A stretch of DNA of 64,000 nucleotides, from positions 19,690-83,689 of the forward strand of contig JBBDJI010000011.1 of assembly GCA_040879965.1 (NCBI GenBank), given 5' to 3'. How positions within the stretch are numbered: the first letter of the stretch is position 1; every line of letters begins with the position of its first letter. This DNA is from Candidatus Babeliales bacterium (lineage in GTDB: Bacteria > Babelota > Babeliae > Babelales > JACPOV01). The translations under genes and the position numbers were made by a program. The notes beneath the pieces were generated by a model, which did no database searches, had not been told where the DNA came from, and saw nothing but the letters and a program-made list of their open reading frames with translations. Of this stretch, positions 34,826 through 46,311 are shown piece after piece.

Positions 34826-34931
34826 AATTATAAGTATCATATAGGTTTGTAATATATTAGTATAAGTCGCATATTTTTAAGTAGGTTTTATCTTTAAATT
34901 TTCTGAATGTATTTTTAAACAGGAGGACGTT

Positions 34932-35219
34932 ATGTTCGAAAAAATTAAGCCATTACATGATCGTGTTTTGGTAAAACGTGTCGAAATGGAAGATACCACA
35001 CCTGGTGGCATTATTATTCCTGATGCCGCAAAAGAAAAAGCGCAAACAGCTAAAGTTGTAGCGGTTGGAGAAGGGCGTATAACTTCTGAAGGAAAAACAG
35101 TACCAATGGCGGTTAAAGCTGGTGATGTTATTTTTTTTGGTAAATATGCCGGTACTGAAGCTGGTGATGAGTACTTGATTATTCGTGAAGATGAAATTTT
35201 AGGCGTGGTAGAACAATAA
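34932..35219 (+). CDS. groES: co-chaperonin GroES
   Basis: This 95-residue protein caps the GroEL cavity. Family landmarks are IKPLHDRVLVKRVE, the mobile loop EDTTPGGIIIPDAAKEK, VVAVGEGR, VKAGDVIFFGKYAG and the final IIREDEILGVVE. A near-ideal AGGAGG lies seven bases upstream of the ATG. The gene is followed by groEL after 30 bases. Confidence 0.98.
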   Translation: MFEKIKPLHDRVLVKRVEMEDTTPGGIIIPDAAKEKAQTAKVVAVGEGRITSEGKTVPMAVKAGDVIFFGKYAGTEAGDEYLIIREDEILGVVEQ

Positions 35220-35249
35220 AATTATTAAACTCAATACAAGGAGTTTTAA

Positions 35250-36899
<1,650 letters not shown>

Positions 36900-36929
36900 T
36901 CCGTTTTTTTCTTTGTTTTTAATAATTTT

Positions 36930-36959
36930 GAGGTCCAAGTAATTTGGGCCTCTTTTTTT
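36930..36959 (+). terminator. groESL terminator
   Basis: A 7-bp stem (GAGGTCC with GGGCCTC, one G-T pair), a 9-base loop and a seven-T run follow groEL by 30 bases. Confidence 0.88.
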
Positions 36960-37050
36960 GTTTAAGCAATTTAAATATTTTATTTAAATGGATAATAATG
37001 AGAAAAATGTTATTGTTTTTCGTACTGAATAATTTTATACATAATTTAAA

Positions 37051-38295
37051 TTGATTGATATTTTTGTGAGAAATAAAACTTTTTTTATAACTACCGTTTT
37101 GAGTATTTCATTATCGGTATTTTCAGTTTTTGGAATGGAACTTTTACATCAGCGATTTGATAGAAAAAATTTGCCTCTTTTAAAAAATATAATTAATCAT
37201 TTATTAGCTAGTGGATGCCCAACTCCAAAAGAAAAAATAGGATTTATTGAATTTGCATTAAGCATTTTGGATCCAATTTTTGCCAAAAAAATTCTTAAAT
37301 CAGATTTAAAAATTATTAATGAAAAAAGTAAATATGGTTGTACTTTTTTACATTATCTTGTGAAGTATCCTGCTTTTTATAGCGAAAGTCTGACTTTAGA
37401 TTTGTTAGAAAAAGGAGCAAATCCAAATATTCTTAATGATGAAGGTTATTCAGCATTGCAACAGGCTTTTATTAAAAATCAAAAAAAATATTCGCCATAT
37501 ATCCAAGAGAGTATTGATGTGTTTATGAATCATCCTTCTAATAATATTAATCAGCAAAGTAAAAATAAAAAAACATTATTGCACTATGCCATTATATATT
37601 CTGACGTGGAGATTATTAAAAAAATATTAAAAAGAAATGCAAACACCAATCTTCAAGATGAAAATGGAAATACGGTATTACATTCTCTTGCGGAATATCC
37701 AATATCTATTTGTATGGCTATTGCAGCACAATTACTTGCGTTTGGCGCGGAGCCAAATGTTACTAACAATAATGGGCTTTCGCCATTATTGCTCATCTTG
37801 CAAGCAAAATATCATTATAAATATCGATTGGAAGCGGTTGATTTAAAAAATAATCTCTTTTATCAAGATTTTTTTGATGAAACGCTGGATGTACTTATTA
37901 ATAATCCCAATACTGATCTTGAAATAGCAAATCCTATGAATGGAAAAATAGCATTACATTATGCAGCAGAATTTGGTGACTTTAAAATACTGAGCAGATT
38001 GCTTAAGCCAGGTGTTAATATTGATATACTTGATAAGCAGGGAATGACGCCATTAAACTACGTGCGCAAAGAAAATAAAAATAAATCTCGCGAGAGAGAC
38101 TATGCAATCTCTATTAAGTTATTGTCCGATTATACGCAACAAGATAATATTGAGTTAAAAAAGCCGCATTTAAATAACTATTTTTCTCGATTTTGCAAAG
38201 TAGGAAACCATAAAGAAAAATTGAAAGACTTTGGCTTTGTGTTGCCGGGATCTTATTGTAATATTTTAGATTTTGTTTTAAATAAGAAAAAATAA
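37051..38295 (+). CDS. ankyrin-repeat protein (414 aa)
   Basis: An N-terminal hydrophobic segment (FFITTVLSISLSVFSVFG) acts as signal peptide or anchor, followed by ankyrin repeats: CTFLHYLVKYP, GYSALQQAFIK, KTLLHYAIIYS, NTVLHSLAEYP, LSPLLLILQAK, KIALHYAAEFG and MTPLNYVRKEN. There is no ATG at the start: TTG at 37051 and GTG at 37066 are both in frame and no ribosome site is clear, so the beginning is uncertain. It is the first of three consecutive ankyrin genes on this strand. Confidence 0.78.
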   Translation: MIDIFVRNKTFFITTVLSISLSVFSVFGMELLHQRFDRKNLPLLKNIINHLLASGCPTPKEKIGFIEFALSILDPIFAKKILKSDLKIINEKSKYGCTFLHYLVKYPAFYSESLTLDLLEKGANPNILNDEGYSALQQAFIKNQKKYSPYIQESIDVFMNHPSNNINQQSKNKKTLLHYAIIYSDVEIIKKILKRNANTNLQDENGNTVLHSLAEYPISICMAIAAQLLAFGAEPNVTNNNGLSPLLLILQAKYHYKYRLEAVDLKNNLFYQDFFDETLDVLINNPNTDLEIANPMNGKIALHYAAEFGDFKILSRLLKPGVNIDILDKQGMTPLNYVRKENKNKSRERDYAISIKLLSDYTQQDNIELKKPHLNNYFSRFCKVGNHKEKLKDFGFVLPGSYCNILDFVLNKKK

Positions 38296-38501
38296 AGCAA
38301 GAGATCTACCCCTGCCTAAAAATATATTAAAGGCTTTTTTTAGCTGTTTTTTTCGGTGATAGTTTTACTTAGGAATTTATCAGTTTTAAGAAAAAAATTC
38401 CTTATTTTTTGATTTTATTCAATTTGACAATATTGAATAAAAATGCCATAATTAGGGGAATAAGTTAATTTGTTAGTCAATTTTTGAATGGATATTATAT
38501 T

Positions 38502-40580
38502 ATGAAAATCAAATCAATATTGCGGAATATTTTTCTAATTTCAAGTATTTTTTTTCTTAATGGTTCTATAAATATTTATGCAATGGGTTCTAATTCTTCT
38601 TCGGACAGTGAAGATAATTCATCTTATTCTTATATATCATCAGAAAGTGACCAAGAGCTTGGATATGAGAGTGCAGGAAGTGATTATTATGCCAGAGCCT
38701 TATTACCATTGCATACAGCGGTAAGAAATAGTTCTGTAAAACGTGTAAAAAACTTACTAAAAGAAGTTGTTGATATTGATTTTCGTGATAGTAAGGGGAA
38801 AACTCCTTTACATCATATATGGGATGGAAATTTTAATGTTTATATCGCCAATGAATTAATTGAAAAACAAGCAAACGTTAATGCTCTAGATAATAAAAAT
38901 AGAACAGTTTTGCATCTTATCGCTAAACATACCCCCAAGGTTAAAAATTCTGAAAAGTTACTACAAGCACTTTTGGAAAAAAAAGTAAATGTAAATGTGC
39001 AAGATAATGACGGCAATACGTCATTACATATTTTGTTAAAGAAAATAAAACAACAAGGAAAATTTTCATATAATAAAAACGAAAAGACTAATTTGCAAAT
39101 TGATAATTTTTTATCTTATGGTTTAGATCTGAAGACACTTGCTTTGCAAAATAATGATGGACAAACTCCACTCGATATAATATTTAAAAAATTGTTAAGT
39201 TATCAAGACGGCACAACTGAAACTATACAAAAATGGATTAGGTTATTCGGTTTACATGTTAAAGATTCTGATGGTAAAACTATCTTGCATTACATTCCTT
39301 CATATGACCAGGAAGTTGACTCTTGGATAGATTTTCTTAAAAAAAATATTAAGCAAATAGAAGAAAAAAATATTTTATTTATAAAAGATAATGATGGAAA
39401 AACCTGTTTGCATTATATATGCCAAGCAAAAAATTCCGAAATCTATTCATTTATTAAATTGATTTTTGCTCGTCTATTACAAAATAATTTTGCACAAGCT
39501 CAAGATTTAATAAATGTACAAGATAACCAAGGGAAAACTGCTTTAGATTATTTAATATCCAATGATTCATTCCATCAATATTTACTCGAAATATTAGAAT
39601 TGTTTGAAAGCAAAGGATTAAAAATAAAAAGTTGCTTTCAACAAGGTCAGCATTTGTTGGCATCATATATTGGTAATTACCAGATTATAAAACCAAATGT
39701 TATTATTAAAATTAAACAGCTGGCTCAAAAAGAAGGTTGTTGGATTAATTTTAAATTAGCAGAGAAGTTATATGAAAATAAAGGTTCTTTTGATCCTGGG
39801 ATTTATGATTTATTAATTTCTAAAGAATTAGTAATTTATCAGAAACCAACTCAAAATTTATCAGAACATTTTAATAATAATAATAATTTTCATTTTGAAC
39901 AAATGTATCAAAAAATTACAAATATGAGCAATTGCTATGAAAAGTTAAGCGTGCAGTTAACGCAAATAGCTCTTCAAAAAAATAAAACGATTGATAATAG
40001 TGAAATAAATAATATCTTAAATTCTATAAGCGTTGCTTTAGAAAAACAGGGCAGTATGCTTAATGATATTGCAATCCAAAGTAAAGAAGAACATATCAAA
40101 AATACTTTACGTGATATTGTAAAAGAAACAAGAAAAGTTAAAATAACAAATCTAAATGAGCTCTATCGAGAAAATGAAAGATATCGTTCTGATATTAATA
40201 ATGTGATATCTGAAGTGATGAAAAAACAAAATGGTATTGTTAGTCTTTTAAATTCATTTGATACAAAGAATAATGAATTAAAAGAGACGATAATCAATAG
40301 TATTGAAACAAATCATGAAAAATTAAACAAAATCTTTGAAGATATAAAATCTATGAATGAGCAAACCAAATTAAATGATTTTTTGCAAAAACAAGATGAG
40401 CAATTCAAGACTGTTTTTACAAAATTAAATGATCTTGAAAAGAAACTTGAAGAAAAAACAAATTATTCATATTTCAAATCAGTACAGCAATTTGTAAAAA
40501 AACCAGTTGTTTGGGGTTTCGGCCTTGGGTTAGCAACAGTTGGTTGGCTTGGATGGCGATATTTAACACAAAGAGCATAA
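38502..40580 (+). CDS. ankyrin-repeat protein with coiled coil and C-terminal membrane helix (692 aa)
   Basis: A signal peptide (residues ~1-28), a Ser/Asp-rich acidic linker, ankyrin repeats up to about residue 380 (KTPLHHIWDGN, RTVLHLIAKHT, NTSLHILLKKI, KTCLHYICQAK, KTALDYLISND) and a long coiled coil are followed by a terminal transmembrane helix (VVWGFGLGLATVGWLGW) and a short basic tail. The combination suggests attachment to a membrane with the repeats exposed. A TTG at 38484 is in frame, but the ATG at 38502 gives a normal signal peptide. Terminated by a strong hairpin. Confidence 0.85.
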   Translation: MKIKSILRNIFLISSIFFLNGSINIYAMGSNSSSDSEDNSSYSYISSESDQELGYESAGSDYYARALLPLHTAVRNSSVKRVKNLLKEVVDIDFRDSKGKTPLHHIWDGNFNVYIANELIEKQANVNALDNKNRTVLHLIAKHTPKVKNSEKLLQALLEKKVNVNVQDNDGNTSLHILLKKIKQQGKFSYNKNEKTNLQIDNFLSYGLDLKTLALQNNDGQTPLDIIFKKLLSYQDGTTETIQKWIRLFGLHVKDSDGKTILHYIPSYDQEVDSWIDFLKKNIKQIEEKNILFIKDNDGKTCLHYICQAKNSEIYSFIKLIFARLLQNNFAQAQDLINVQDNQGKTALDYLISNDSFHQYLLEILELFESKGLKIKSCFQQGQHLLASYIGNYQIIKPNVIIKIKQLAQKEGCWINFKLAEKLYENKGSFDPGIYDLLISKELVIYQKPTQNLSEHFNNNNNFHFEQMYQKITNMSNCYEKLSVQLTQIALQKNKTIDNSEINNILNSISVALEKQGSMLNDIAIQSKEEHIKNTLRDIVKETRKVKITNLNELYRENERYRSDINNVISEVMKKQNGIVSLLNSFDTKNNELKETIINSIETNHEKLNKIFEDIKSMNEQTKLNDFLQKQDEQFKTVFTKLNDLEKKLEEKTNYSYFKSVQQFVKKPVVWGFGLGLATVGWLGWRYLTQRA

Positions 40581-40604
40581 GTATTTGCTTTATAAATTCT
40601 TTTC

Positions 40605-40639
40605 ATTGAGCAAGGTATTTTGCCTTGCTCAATTTTTTT
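40605..40639 (+). terminator. terminator after the ankyrin gene at 38502
   Basis: An 11-bp perfect stem (ATTGAGCAAGG with CCTTGCTCAAT), a 7-base loop and a T run. Confidence 0.9.
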
Positions 40640-40702
40640 CTTAAAATAACTTACAATATAATCATAATTTATTTCTAAAAAATAAAACTGGGTGCTTACT
40701 TC

Positions 40703-41674
40703 ATGTTAAAAATATTTTTAATATTTTTTATCTTTTGTTCCCCACTTTTTTCTATGTATGACATTGATTCAAGAATTGAGCAACTACTTTTAAGTCATTT
40801 ATCAAGTATAGATGAAACACGCAATATGCTTAGATCTATTGAGTATACCCAATTGCAAAAACAAATAGATTCTTGGCATACTAATAATAAAAAAACAGAT
40901 TTATTGAAAAAAGTATTTAAATTAAGAGAGGTTAGGTTAATTCGCAATATAATAAGGAAAGAGCCACGCCTTTTTGATGAATATGGCAATACATTGCTTT
41001 ATTATTTAATTGAAACTCCCATGATAATAAATCATAGTCTTGCACAATGGCTTTTGACCGAAGGTATTGATTCAAACGTATATAATCGATTTGGATATAC
41101 TGCTTTACATTATGCAATCATCGAAAAAGATCTAAAAATTGGTTATGAGAACTTAGTACAAGATGTTATCGATATATTAGTTCAAAATAAAGATACTAAT
41201 CTCAATAATCCTACACAAAAATTAGCACAAACGCCTTTGCATCTTGCGGTGCAAGAAAAGAATGCGAATCTGATTCATACATTACTTGATAAAAAAGTGT
41301 TAGTGGATCAAAAAGATAGAAATGGCAAAACACCATTACGTTATTTAGTTGATTTAGAAAATACATCGACACAAGAGATAATTTCTTTTATAGAACTTTT
41401 TTTGCACTGTGGTGCCAATATACATAGCAAAGATAATGAAAATCGAACAATTTTAGATTCGCTAGTTTATAAATGGAATAATAATCTTATAAAATTTTTT
41501 CTCAAAAAAACGAATATTTCATTACAAGAATGTTTTAATAATGGCAAACAACTTTTGTTTCAATATTTATGGAATAATCCACAGGTTGATCAAGAAATTG
41601 TTACCTTATTATTTGAAAAAGCTCAGCAAGAAAAAATAGCTTTTGATGATCCATTTTGCAATCAAGTGAATTAA
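40703..41674 (+). CDS. secreted ankyrin-repeat protein (323 aa)
   Basis: A signal peptide (MLKIFLIFFIFCSPLFS) precedes a helical part and ankyrin repeats including NTLLYYLIETP, YTALHYAIIEK, QTPLHLAVQEK, KTPLRYLVDLE and RTILDSLVYKW. The repeats are longer and looser than the 33-residue consensus, as in the two preceding ankyrin genes, suggesting common descent. It converges with the barrel-like gene, 20 bases between stops. Confidence 0.85.
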   Translation: MLKIFLIFFIFCSPLFSMYDIDSRIEQLLLSHLSSIDETRNMLRSIEYTQLQKQIDSWHTNNKKTDLLKKVFKLREVRLIRNIIRKEPRLFDEYGNTLLYYLIETPMIINHSLAQWLLTEGIDSNVYNRFGYTALHYAIIEKDLKIGYENLVQDVIDILVQNKDTNLNNPTQKLAQTPLHLAVQEKNANLIHTLLDKKVLVDQKDRNGKTPLRYLVDLENTSTQEIISFIELFLHCGANIHSKDNENRTILDSLVYKWNNNLIKFFLKKTNISLQECFNNGKQLLFQYLWNNPQVDQEIVTLLFEKAQQEKIAFDDPFCNQVN

Positions 41675-41694
41675 ATATTCTTATTCTTAATAAT

Positions 41695-43191
41695 CTAAAA
41701 TGTACCGCCAATTTTTCCCCAAAGGCCCCAGTTTTGGAGTATGGTATTATTTTGCGGAATTTCGACAAAACCGCCAAGACCCCAAAATAAAGCAAATGTA
41801 CATTGATCATGAACGATACCGAGTGCGCAGTGAATACGATGCGCAAGGCCTGCTCTTGCAGCACCAGAACGTAAATCAAGATCTCGTTCACGGATAGGAA
41901 CAAAGGTTGGTTGATTACTGCTATTTAAATCGTTAGGAGCACGATTGGCTATAGTACTTTCACTCGCCGTGGCGCCAATATTAGTGCCAGGTACTAATGC
42001 TCCATCACCAGCAATGCCATAATCTTCAGGAAATGGATGCGGTAATTCAAGAAGTTCATCACCATGAGCCCAAAAACTATAACCAATTTCGAATTCACAC
42101 CACTTTACTTGTATTCGTAAACCTGCTGATAAATCGACAAAATTAAACGGTTGTACTTTTACGCATGGTGATAACACATTAATAGCAGGTATATTCATTG
42201 TGCCGTCCCGTTTATTTAAAAGTAGATAGCGACTCCATGGTTTAAAACGCAAGTTTAATGAACGCCGTTGAAAATTACGCAAAAAAAATAAATTTTCGAC
42301 ATTAAAAAATAATGCAACTAATTTACAGTCAACATCGCGATTGAGTGGTAATTGGAAGTGAACACCAGATCCAAAACCAAAATGGCGATTATGTCCTAAA
42401 AAAGGATCAAACATATAAGTAGGGTCTTGGTGTTTAGCTGTAGGAAAAATAACTGAACTATAACCACCAATTTGAAAACCATCACGAGCCATAAGAGTGG
42501 CTCCCAATTTAAATTGTAATTCAGATACTGATTTGTTTTCTCGTTTACGGTTTGCTATTTTCCCGAATCGCATATTTGTTCTATTAAATGCAGCAATAAT
42601 GTCTTTAGGTGAATTTTGTGAAGGGCCAGATATAAGTAATTGTGAAGGCTGCAAAGTATTTTCTACTATTTGAAAAGCAAATGCCGCGCCAACCCATAAT
42701 GAGGCGAATAAATCTCTGATCGAGAATTTTTTTAAATCCTGATTGAGTTCAAACCAAATACCAAATTGTTTTTGTTTTGGATTAAGTGAAAAAGTGCCAA
42801 CAAAATCATTTGGTAGTTGAAGCCATTCGGCACGCACATCACGAAGATTGGGTGCCGGAGCCATATCACCTTTAAAAACTAAAGTATTTTTTTGATTAAT
42901 TAAAAAATATCGTGCGACTGGTGCATTACTAAATGATTGTTGATACATCGGCATTATTTGAAAGCTATGCATTAAGCAGCCAATTTTTTCGTACACTGCA
43001 TCATGCCAATAAGAAGAAAGTTGGGCTGCGATATTTTGAAAAATTGGGCGATAAAATAAGAATGACTGTGCCGTTTTTTCTACACGACGGTCAATTGGTG
43101 CGGTTTTAAATAATGGAAATCCAATTGGCGGATCAGCATGCAAAAAAGTAATCATAAAAATGAGTAATAATGATACGAGCAATTTTTTCAT
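41695..43191 (-). CDS. candidate outer-membrane beta-barrel protein (498 aa)
   Basis: A signal peptide (MKKLLVSLLLIFMITFLHA) is followed by a beta-rich body with alternating strands (GFGSGVHFQLPL, DLSAGLRIQVKW, EFEIGYSFWAHG, CTFALFWGLGGF) and a final strand GLWGKIGGTF. A terminal phenylalanine is the classic signal recognised by BamA. A longer frame opens at 43263, but AAAGGATC eight bases before the ATG at 43191 and the signal peptide fix the start there. It resembles the protein at 11144-12748 in length and layout. Function unknown. Confidence 0.7.
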   Translation of the reverse strand: MKKLLVSLLLIFMITFLHADPPIGFPLFKTAPIDRRVEKTAQSFLFYRPIFQNIAAQLSSYWHDAVYEKIGCLMHSFQIMPMYQQSFSNAPVARYFLINQKNTLVFKGDMAPAPNLRDVRAEWLQLPNDFVGTFSLNPKQKQFGIWFELNQDLKKFSIRDLFASLWVGAAFAFQIVENTLQPSQLLISGPSQNSPKDIIAAFNRTNMRFGKIANRKRENKSVSELQFKLGATLMARDGFQIGGYSSVIFPTAKHQDPTYMFDPFLGHNRHFGFGSGVHFQLPLNRDVDCKLVALFFNVENLFFLRNFQRRSLNLRFKPWSRYLLLNKRDGTMNIPAINVLSPCVKVQPFNFVDLSAGLRIQVKWCEFEIGYSFWAHGDELLELPHPFPEDYGIAGDGALVPGTNIGATASESTIANRAPNDLNSSNQPTFVPIRERDLDLRSGAARAGLAHRIHCALGIVHDQCTFALFWGLGGFVEIPQNNTILQNWGLWGKIGGTF

Positions 43192-43332
43192 GCAAAGATC
43201 CTTTTTTGAAAATAGCAAAAGCAGTAAAAGTGTAAGGTAGGTTGGCAATAAAAACAAGCACATAAGCGATTTTATTGTGTTATTAAGATAAATTTTTATA
43301 TATTTTGAAAAATTAGATATCCAAGGAGACTG

Positions 43333-45354
43333 ATGAAAAAATTATTTTTCTTGATTCCTTTTTTGCTTTTACAAAATTGTATTGCTGATTTTCGTGAATT
43401 AGTAATTTTATTAGATTGGGCTAATGAGCGTATCGAACGCGATTTAGATAATTTAAATATTGTGCAAAATCTTAAATCATTTGGGCCAGTAAGCAATTCG
43501 TTAACTTCAGCAATACTTCAAAAAATACCGATATTAACAACTGCAACATTATGGAAAAATTTTGTATTAAGAAAACAAATTTTTAATGATTTTGTTACTG
43601 ATGACTTATCAATTTTAATTAAAAAATATCAAGGCAAATTTAAACAGTTTGCCACTGAGGAGGATATAAAAACATTTGCTGAATATTGTAAACTTAGAAA
43701 AGCAAAAAAAGAGGAACAAATTCCAGTAGAACAGCAAGGACGATTAAATAGTTATTTTCGGTGTTATCAGATTCAATTTCTTTCTAGCCAATGGCGTGTA
43801 GAAAAATTTAATAATTATTTTTATTTGTTACTTCCATTGGAATATCTTGAAAACTTAAAAAAACCGGGTTCTTTTGCTATTGCACAAAAGAACTTTTTAA
43901 CATCGTTATCAGATGATGAACTTTTGCTTGGCTTAAAAAAGGGAGTAATAATCGAAAATCCCCTTCTTAATTCAATTGAAACACCATTAAAATTAAAGTT
44001 AGGAACAGAATTTGAAGTAATACTTCCGCAGTTATTTATTACTGGTAATGATCTCCAAGATAAAGATGGTAATAGCAAAAAAACAGAACAAAATAAATTG
44101 CAATATCTTCATGAATGGCTCTTTTATCTTGTAGGACATGGAGCACCTATCAAAGAGGGAAAACCAGGAATTATTGCAGGATTATTTACATCATATTTTA
44201 AAAGAGTTTTGGCATTTTTTAATAATCAAATTGAAACTAAGTTATTATTGTATGTTTCTTGTTTTGTTGGTGGAAAACATTTACTGGCGCCGTATGAACA
44301 TTCTTGGTTCTATCCATCATTACTTTCTAAGGGGATTAAGCGTAAAGAAATAATACCCGAAGTATTTAATTATATTATTATTGCAAGTGGATTGTCTTAT
44401 TTACCAACGCAGGCACGACGTATTTATTTTCCTAATTACAAAGCATTTTTTAAAGATATAAAAGAATATTTCTATATTCAGCAAGCAAAAAAAAGAGAAT
44501 CAGATTTGTTTAATGCCATTAATTACGTGTATCCGCTTTATGAGCAAACTGGAGAATTGAAAGTAACGCAATTACCCGTTATTCGTTATCCAGGAATTGA
44601 ATGGTTTTCAATTATAAATATCGATAAAAAAATATTTGAGTTAACGCGAGTGTTAGTTGAAACGCGTGAAGCAGAAGCGCGAGAAATACCAATCATTGAT
44701 AAAGAATTAATTATTGTTTATCCAGAGAAATTACCAATTTCCACTATTAGGCGAATACATAGTGAAGTATTAGTACCGGTGCGTATCAAAAAAGATAAAA
44801 ATAATAAATTACCGGCAATTATATCAAGCGCTGCTAATCCAGCAACTCATTATTTCGAACAATTAATAATAGAAAATGGTGGTTTATCAGAAATATTACG
44901 TTCATTCTTAATTGTGCAAGAACATTATGGCAGAACATTCTATATAAAACAGTTAACGAGTAACAATGATATAATTGATTATCAATCAAAAATGGTTGGT
45001 TTTGTAAAAGATAAACCTATAGATTTATATAATGTTATAATTTTAGTAAACGATATAAATCCATTAGATCCGAAAGATCCCAAGAAATATAATGGTATTA
45101 TTTTTAGCACTACAAAAACAGGGGATAATAATTTTATGGCCTATTGGCCTAGTAAAAGCCATGAAGGAAAAATGAGAATATTATCAGCCCGCATACTACC
45201 TGATTTACAGAAAATTGAAAAAAAGGTGCCGCAATATCCCTATAAAATTCAGCAAGCAAAATTAAAAAAAATTTTTGAAGTACTTGAAAAAAGAAAAGAA
45301 AGTGAAAAGCCTATTGATCAACCAAAGTCTGAAAAAGAAGAAATTATAGAATAA
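43333..45354 (+). CDS. secreted protein with caspase-like (clan CD) His/Cys pair (673 aa)
   Basis: The protein has a signal peptide (MKKLFFLIPFLLLQNCIA) and a long mixed alpha/beta body. Two motifs have the form found in clan CD peptidases: four or more hydrophobic residues followed by His-Gly (WLFYLVGHG, His269) and hydrophobic residues followed by Ser-Cys (KLLLYVSCFVGG, Cys310). The 41-residue spacing is within the range known for the clan. The C-terminal tail is Lys/Glu-rich. I do not recognise the whole family, and the assignment rests on these motifs. GGAG precedes the ATG. Confidence 0.6.
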   Translation: MKKLFFLIPFLLLQNCIADFRELVILLDWANERIERDLDNLNIVQNLKSFGPVSNSLTSAILQKIPILTTATLWKNFVLRKQIFNDFVTDDLSILIKKYQGKFKQFATEEDIKTFAEYCKLRKAKKEEQIPVEQQGRLNSYFRCYQIQFLSSQWRVEKFNNYFYLLLPLEYLENLKKPGSFAIAQKNFLTSLSDDELLLGLKKGVIIENPLLNSIETPLKLKLGTEFEVILPQLFITGNDLQDKDGNSKKTEQNKLQYLHEWLFYLVGHGAPIKEGKPGIIAGLFTSYFKRVLAFFNNQIETKLLLYVSCFVGGKHLLAPYEHSWFYPSLLSKGIKRKEIIPEVFNYIIIASGLSYLPTQARRIYFPNYKAFFKDIKEYFYIQQAKKRESDLFNAINYVYPLYEQTGELKVTQLPVIRYPGIEWFSIINIDKKIFELTRVLVETREAEAREIPIIDKELIIVYPEKLPISTIRRIHSEVLVPVRIKKDKNNKLPAIISSAANPATHYFEQLIIENGGLSEILRSFLIVQEHYGRTFYIKQLTSNNDIIDYQSKMVGFVKDKPIDLYNVIILVNDINPLDPKDPKKYNGIIFSTTKTGDNNFMAYWPSKSHEGKMRILSARILPDLQKIEKKVPQYPYKIQQAKLKKIFEVLEKRKESEKPIDQPKSEKEEIIE

Positions 45355-45384
45355 TACAAATAAGAAGTTAGATAAGGGTTAATT

Positions 45385-46311
45385 TTATTTTTTTAACAAT
45401 GAGATAGCTTTTTCAATATTTTGATTTTCATAAACAATTGCTGCTATCGCTTGTGTAAAGGCTATGGCATGGCCGAGTGTTTTTTGATGAATATTACGCC
45501 CAGTAGCATTGCCAGCGATATTCCCCACATGAATTTGATTGTATAATTTTTGTAAAAATTTTTCATCATCAATGGTAGCGCCACCAGAACATAGTAATTT
45601 TGTGTTACCTGCAGTTTGTGCTGCAATCGCTAACCATTTTTCCGATGTTTTATTATCACTTGATTTTGGTGGATTTATTTTTGCAAAATCACTGCCAAGT
45701 GCATTTGCAACACCAGCAGCACCAGCAATAAGATTGCCATCTAATTGATTGGTAATTGATTTGCCACGCGGATACATCCATAGAATAGTAATTAAACCAT
45801 GCTGATGAGCTTCAAAAACCATTTTTGCAGCAGTATGCAGCATTTCGGCTTCAAATTCACTACCCAAATAAAGAGTAAAGCCAATACCGCGAATTTTAAG
45901 ATTGGTATGTTTTTGAAACTTTACTACATCTTTTACAGTCCAGAGTTGTTTGCTGAAAGGATCTTTAATTTCTTCTTTTACTAAATTAGTTTTAGAATTA
46001 AGTTTTACAATATAATCTATATTCTTGTATTGATTACCATAACGAGCAAGCAGGCCTAATTGTATTGCCATTGCACCAATATCACCTTTACTTGCAATTT
46101 CAAATAAGTGTTCTGGATTATTATCTTCTACAGGAATATCTGGTCCATAAAAATCATCATTCATATGTTCAATTTTTTGATCACATGAAAAAAGCATTAA
46201 ATGATTAGTGCCACGTGTAATAGCCTGATAGTTTTTGGCAAAATCATACTTTTTGGCAGCTGGTACATCGGCTGGAATGAATTGTTCTTTAATTTTTTTC
46301 CAAAATATCAT
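45385..46311 (-). CDS. class I (archaeal/FbaB-type) aldolase
   Basis: The 308-residue TIM-barrel protein resembles DhnA/FbaB fructose-bisphosphate aldolases, which split fructose 1,6-bisphosphate in glycolysis using a lysine Schiff base. Visible segments are LMLFSCDQKIEHMN near the start, YIVKLNSKTN, GIGFTLYLGSEFE, ILWMYPRGKS, DFAKINPP with the candidate Schiff-base lysine, LLCSGGATIDDEKF and GNATGRNIHQK. These are the usual order for the family. The precise substrate is not certain. It is transcribed alone. Confidence 0.78.
   Translation of the reverse strand: MIFWKKIKEQFIPADVPAAKKYDFAKNYQAITRGTNHLMLFSCDQKIEHMNDDFYGPDIPVEDNNPEHLFEIASKGDIGAMAIQLGLLARYGNQYKNIDYIVKLNSKTNLVKEEIKDPFSKQLWTVKDVVKFQKHTNLKIRGIGFTLYLGSEFEAEMLHTAAKMVFEAHQHGLITILWMYPRGKSITNQLDGNLIAGAAGVANALGSDFAKINPPKSSDNKTSEKWLAIAAQTAGNTKLLCSGGATIDDEKFLQKLYNQIHVGNIAGNATGRNIHQKTLGHAIAFTQAIAAIVYENQNIEKAISLLKK

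Noticed and set aside
36998..37054. 18-codon frame beginning MRKMLLFF before the ankyrin gene at 37051
   Set aside because: Too short and out of frame with the gene; it might be the original start before a frameshift, but the sequence alone does not show it.
41700..41903. Short frames on both strands at the end of the barrel-like gene
   Set aside because: They overlap the certain minus-strand gene in other frames and lack ribosome sites.
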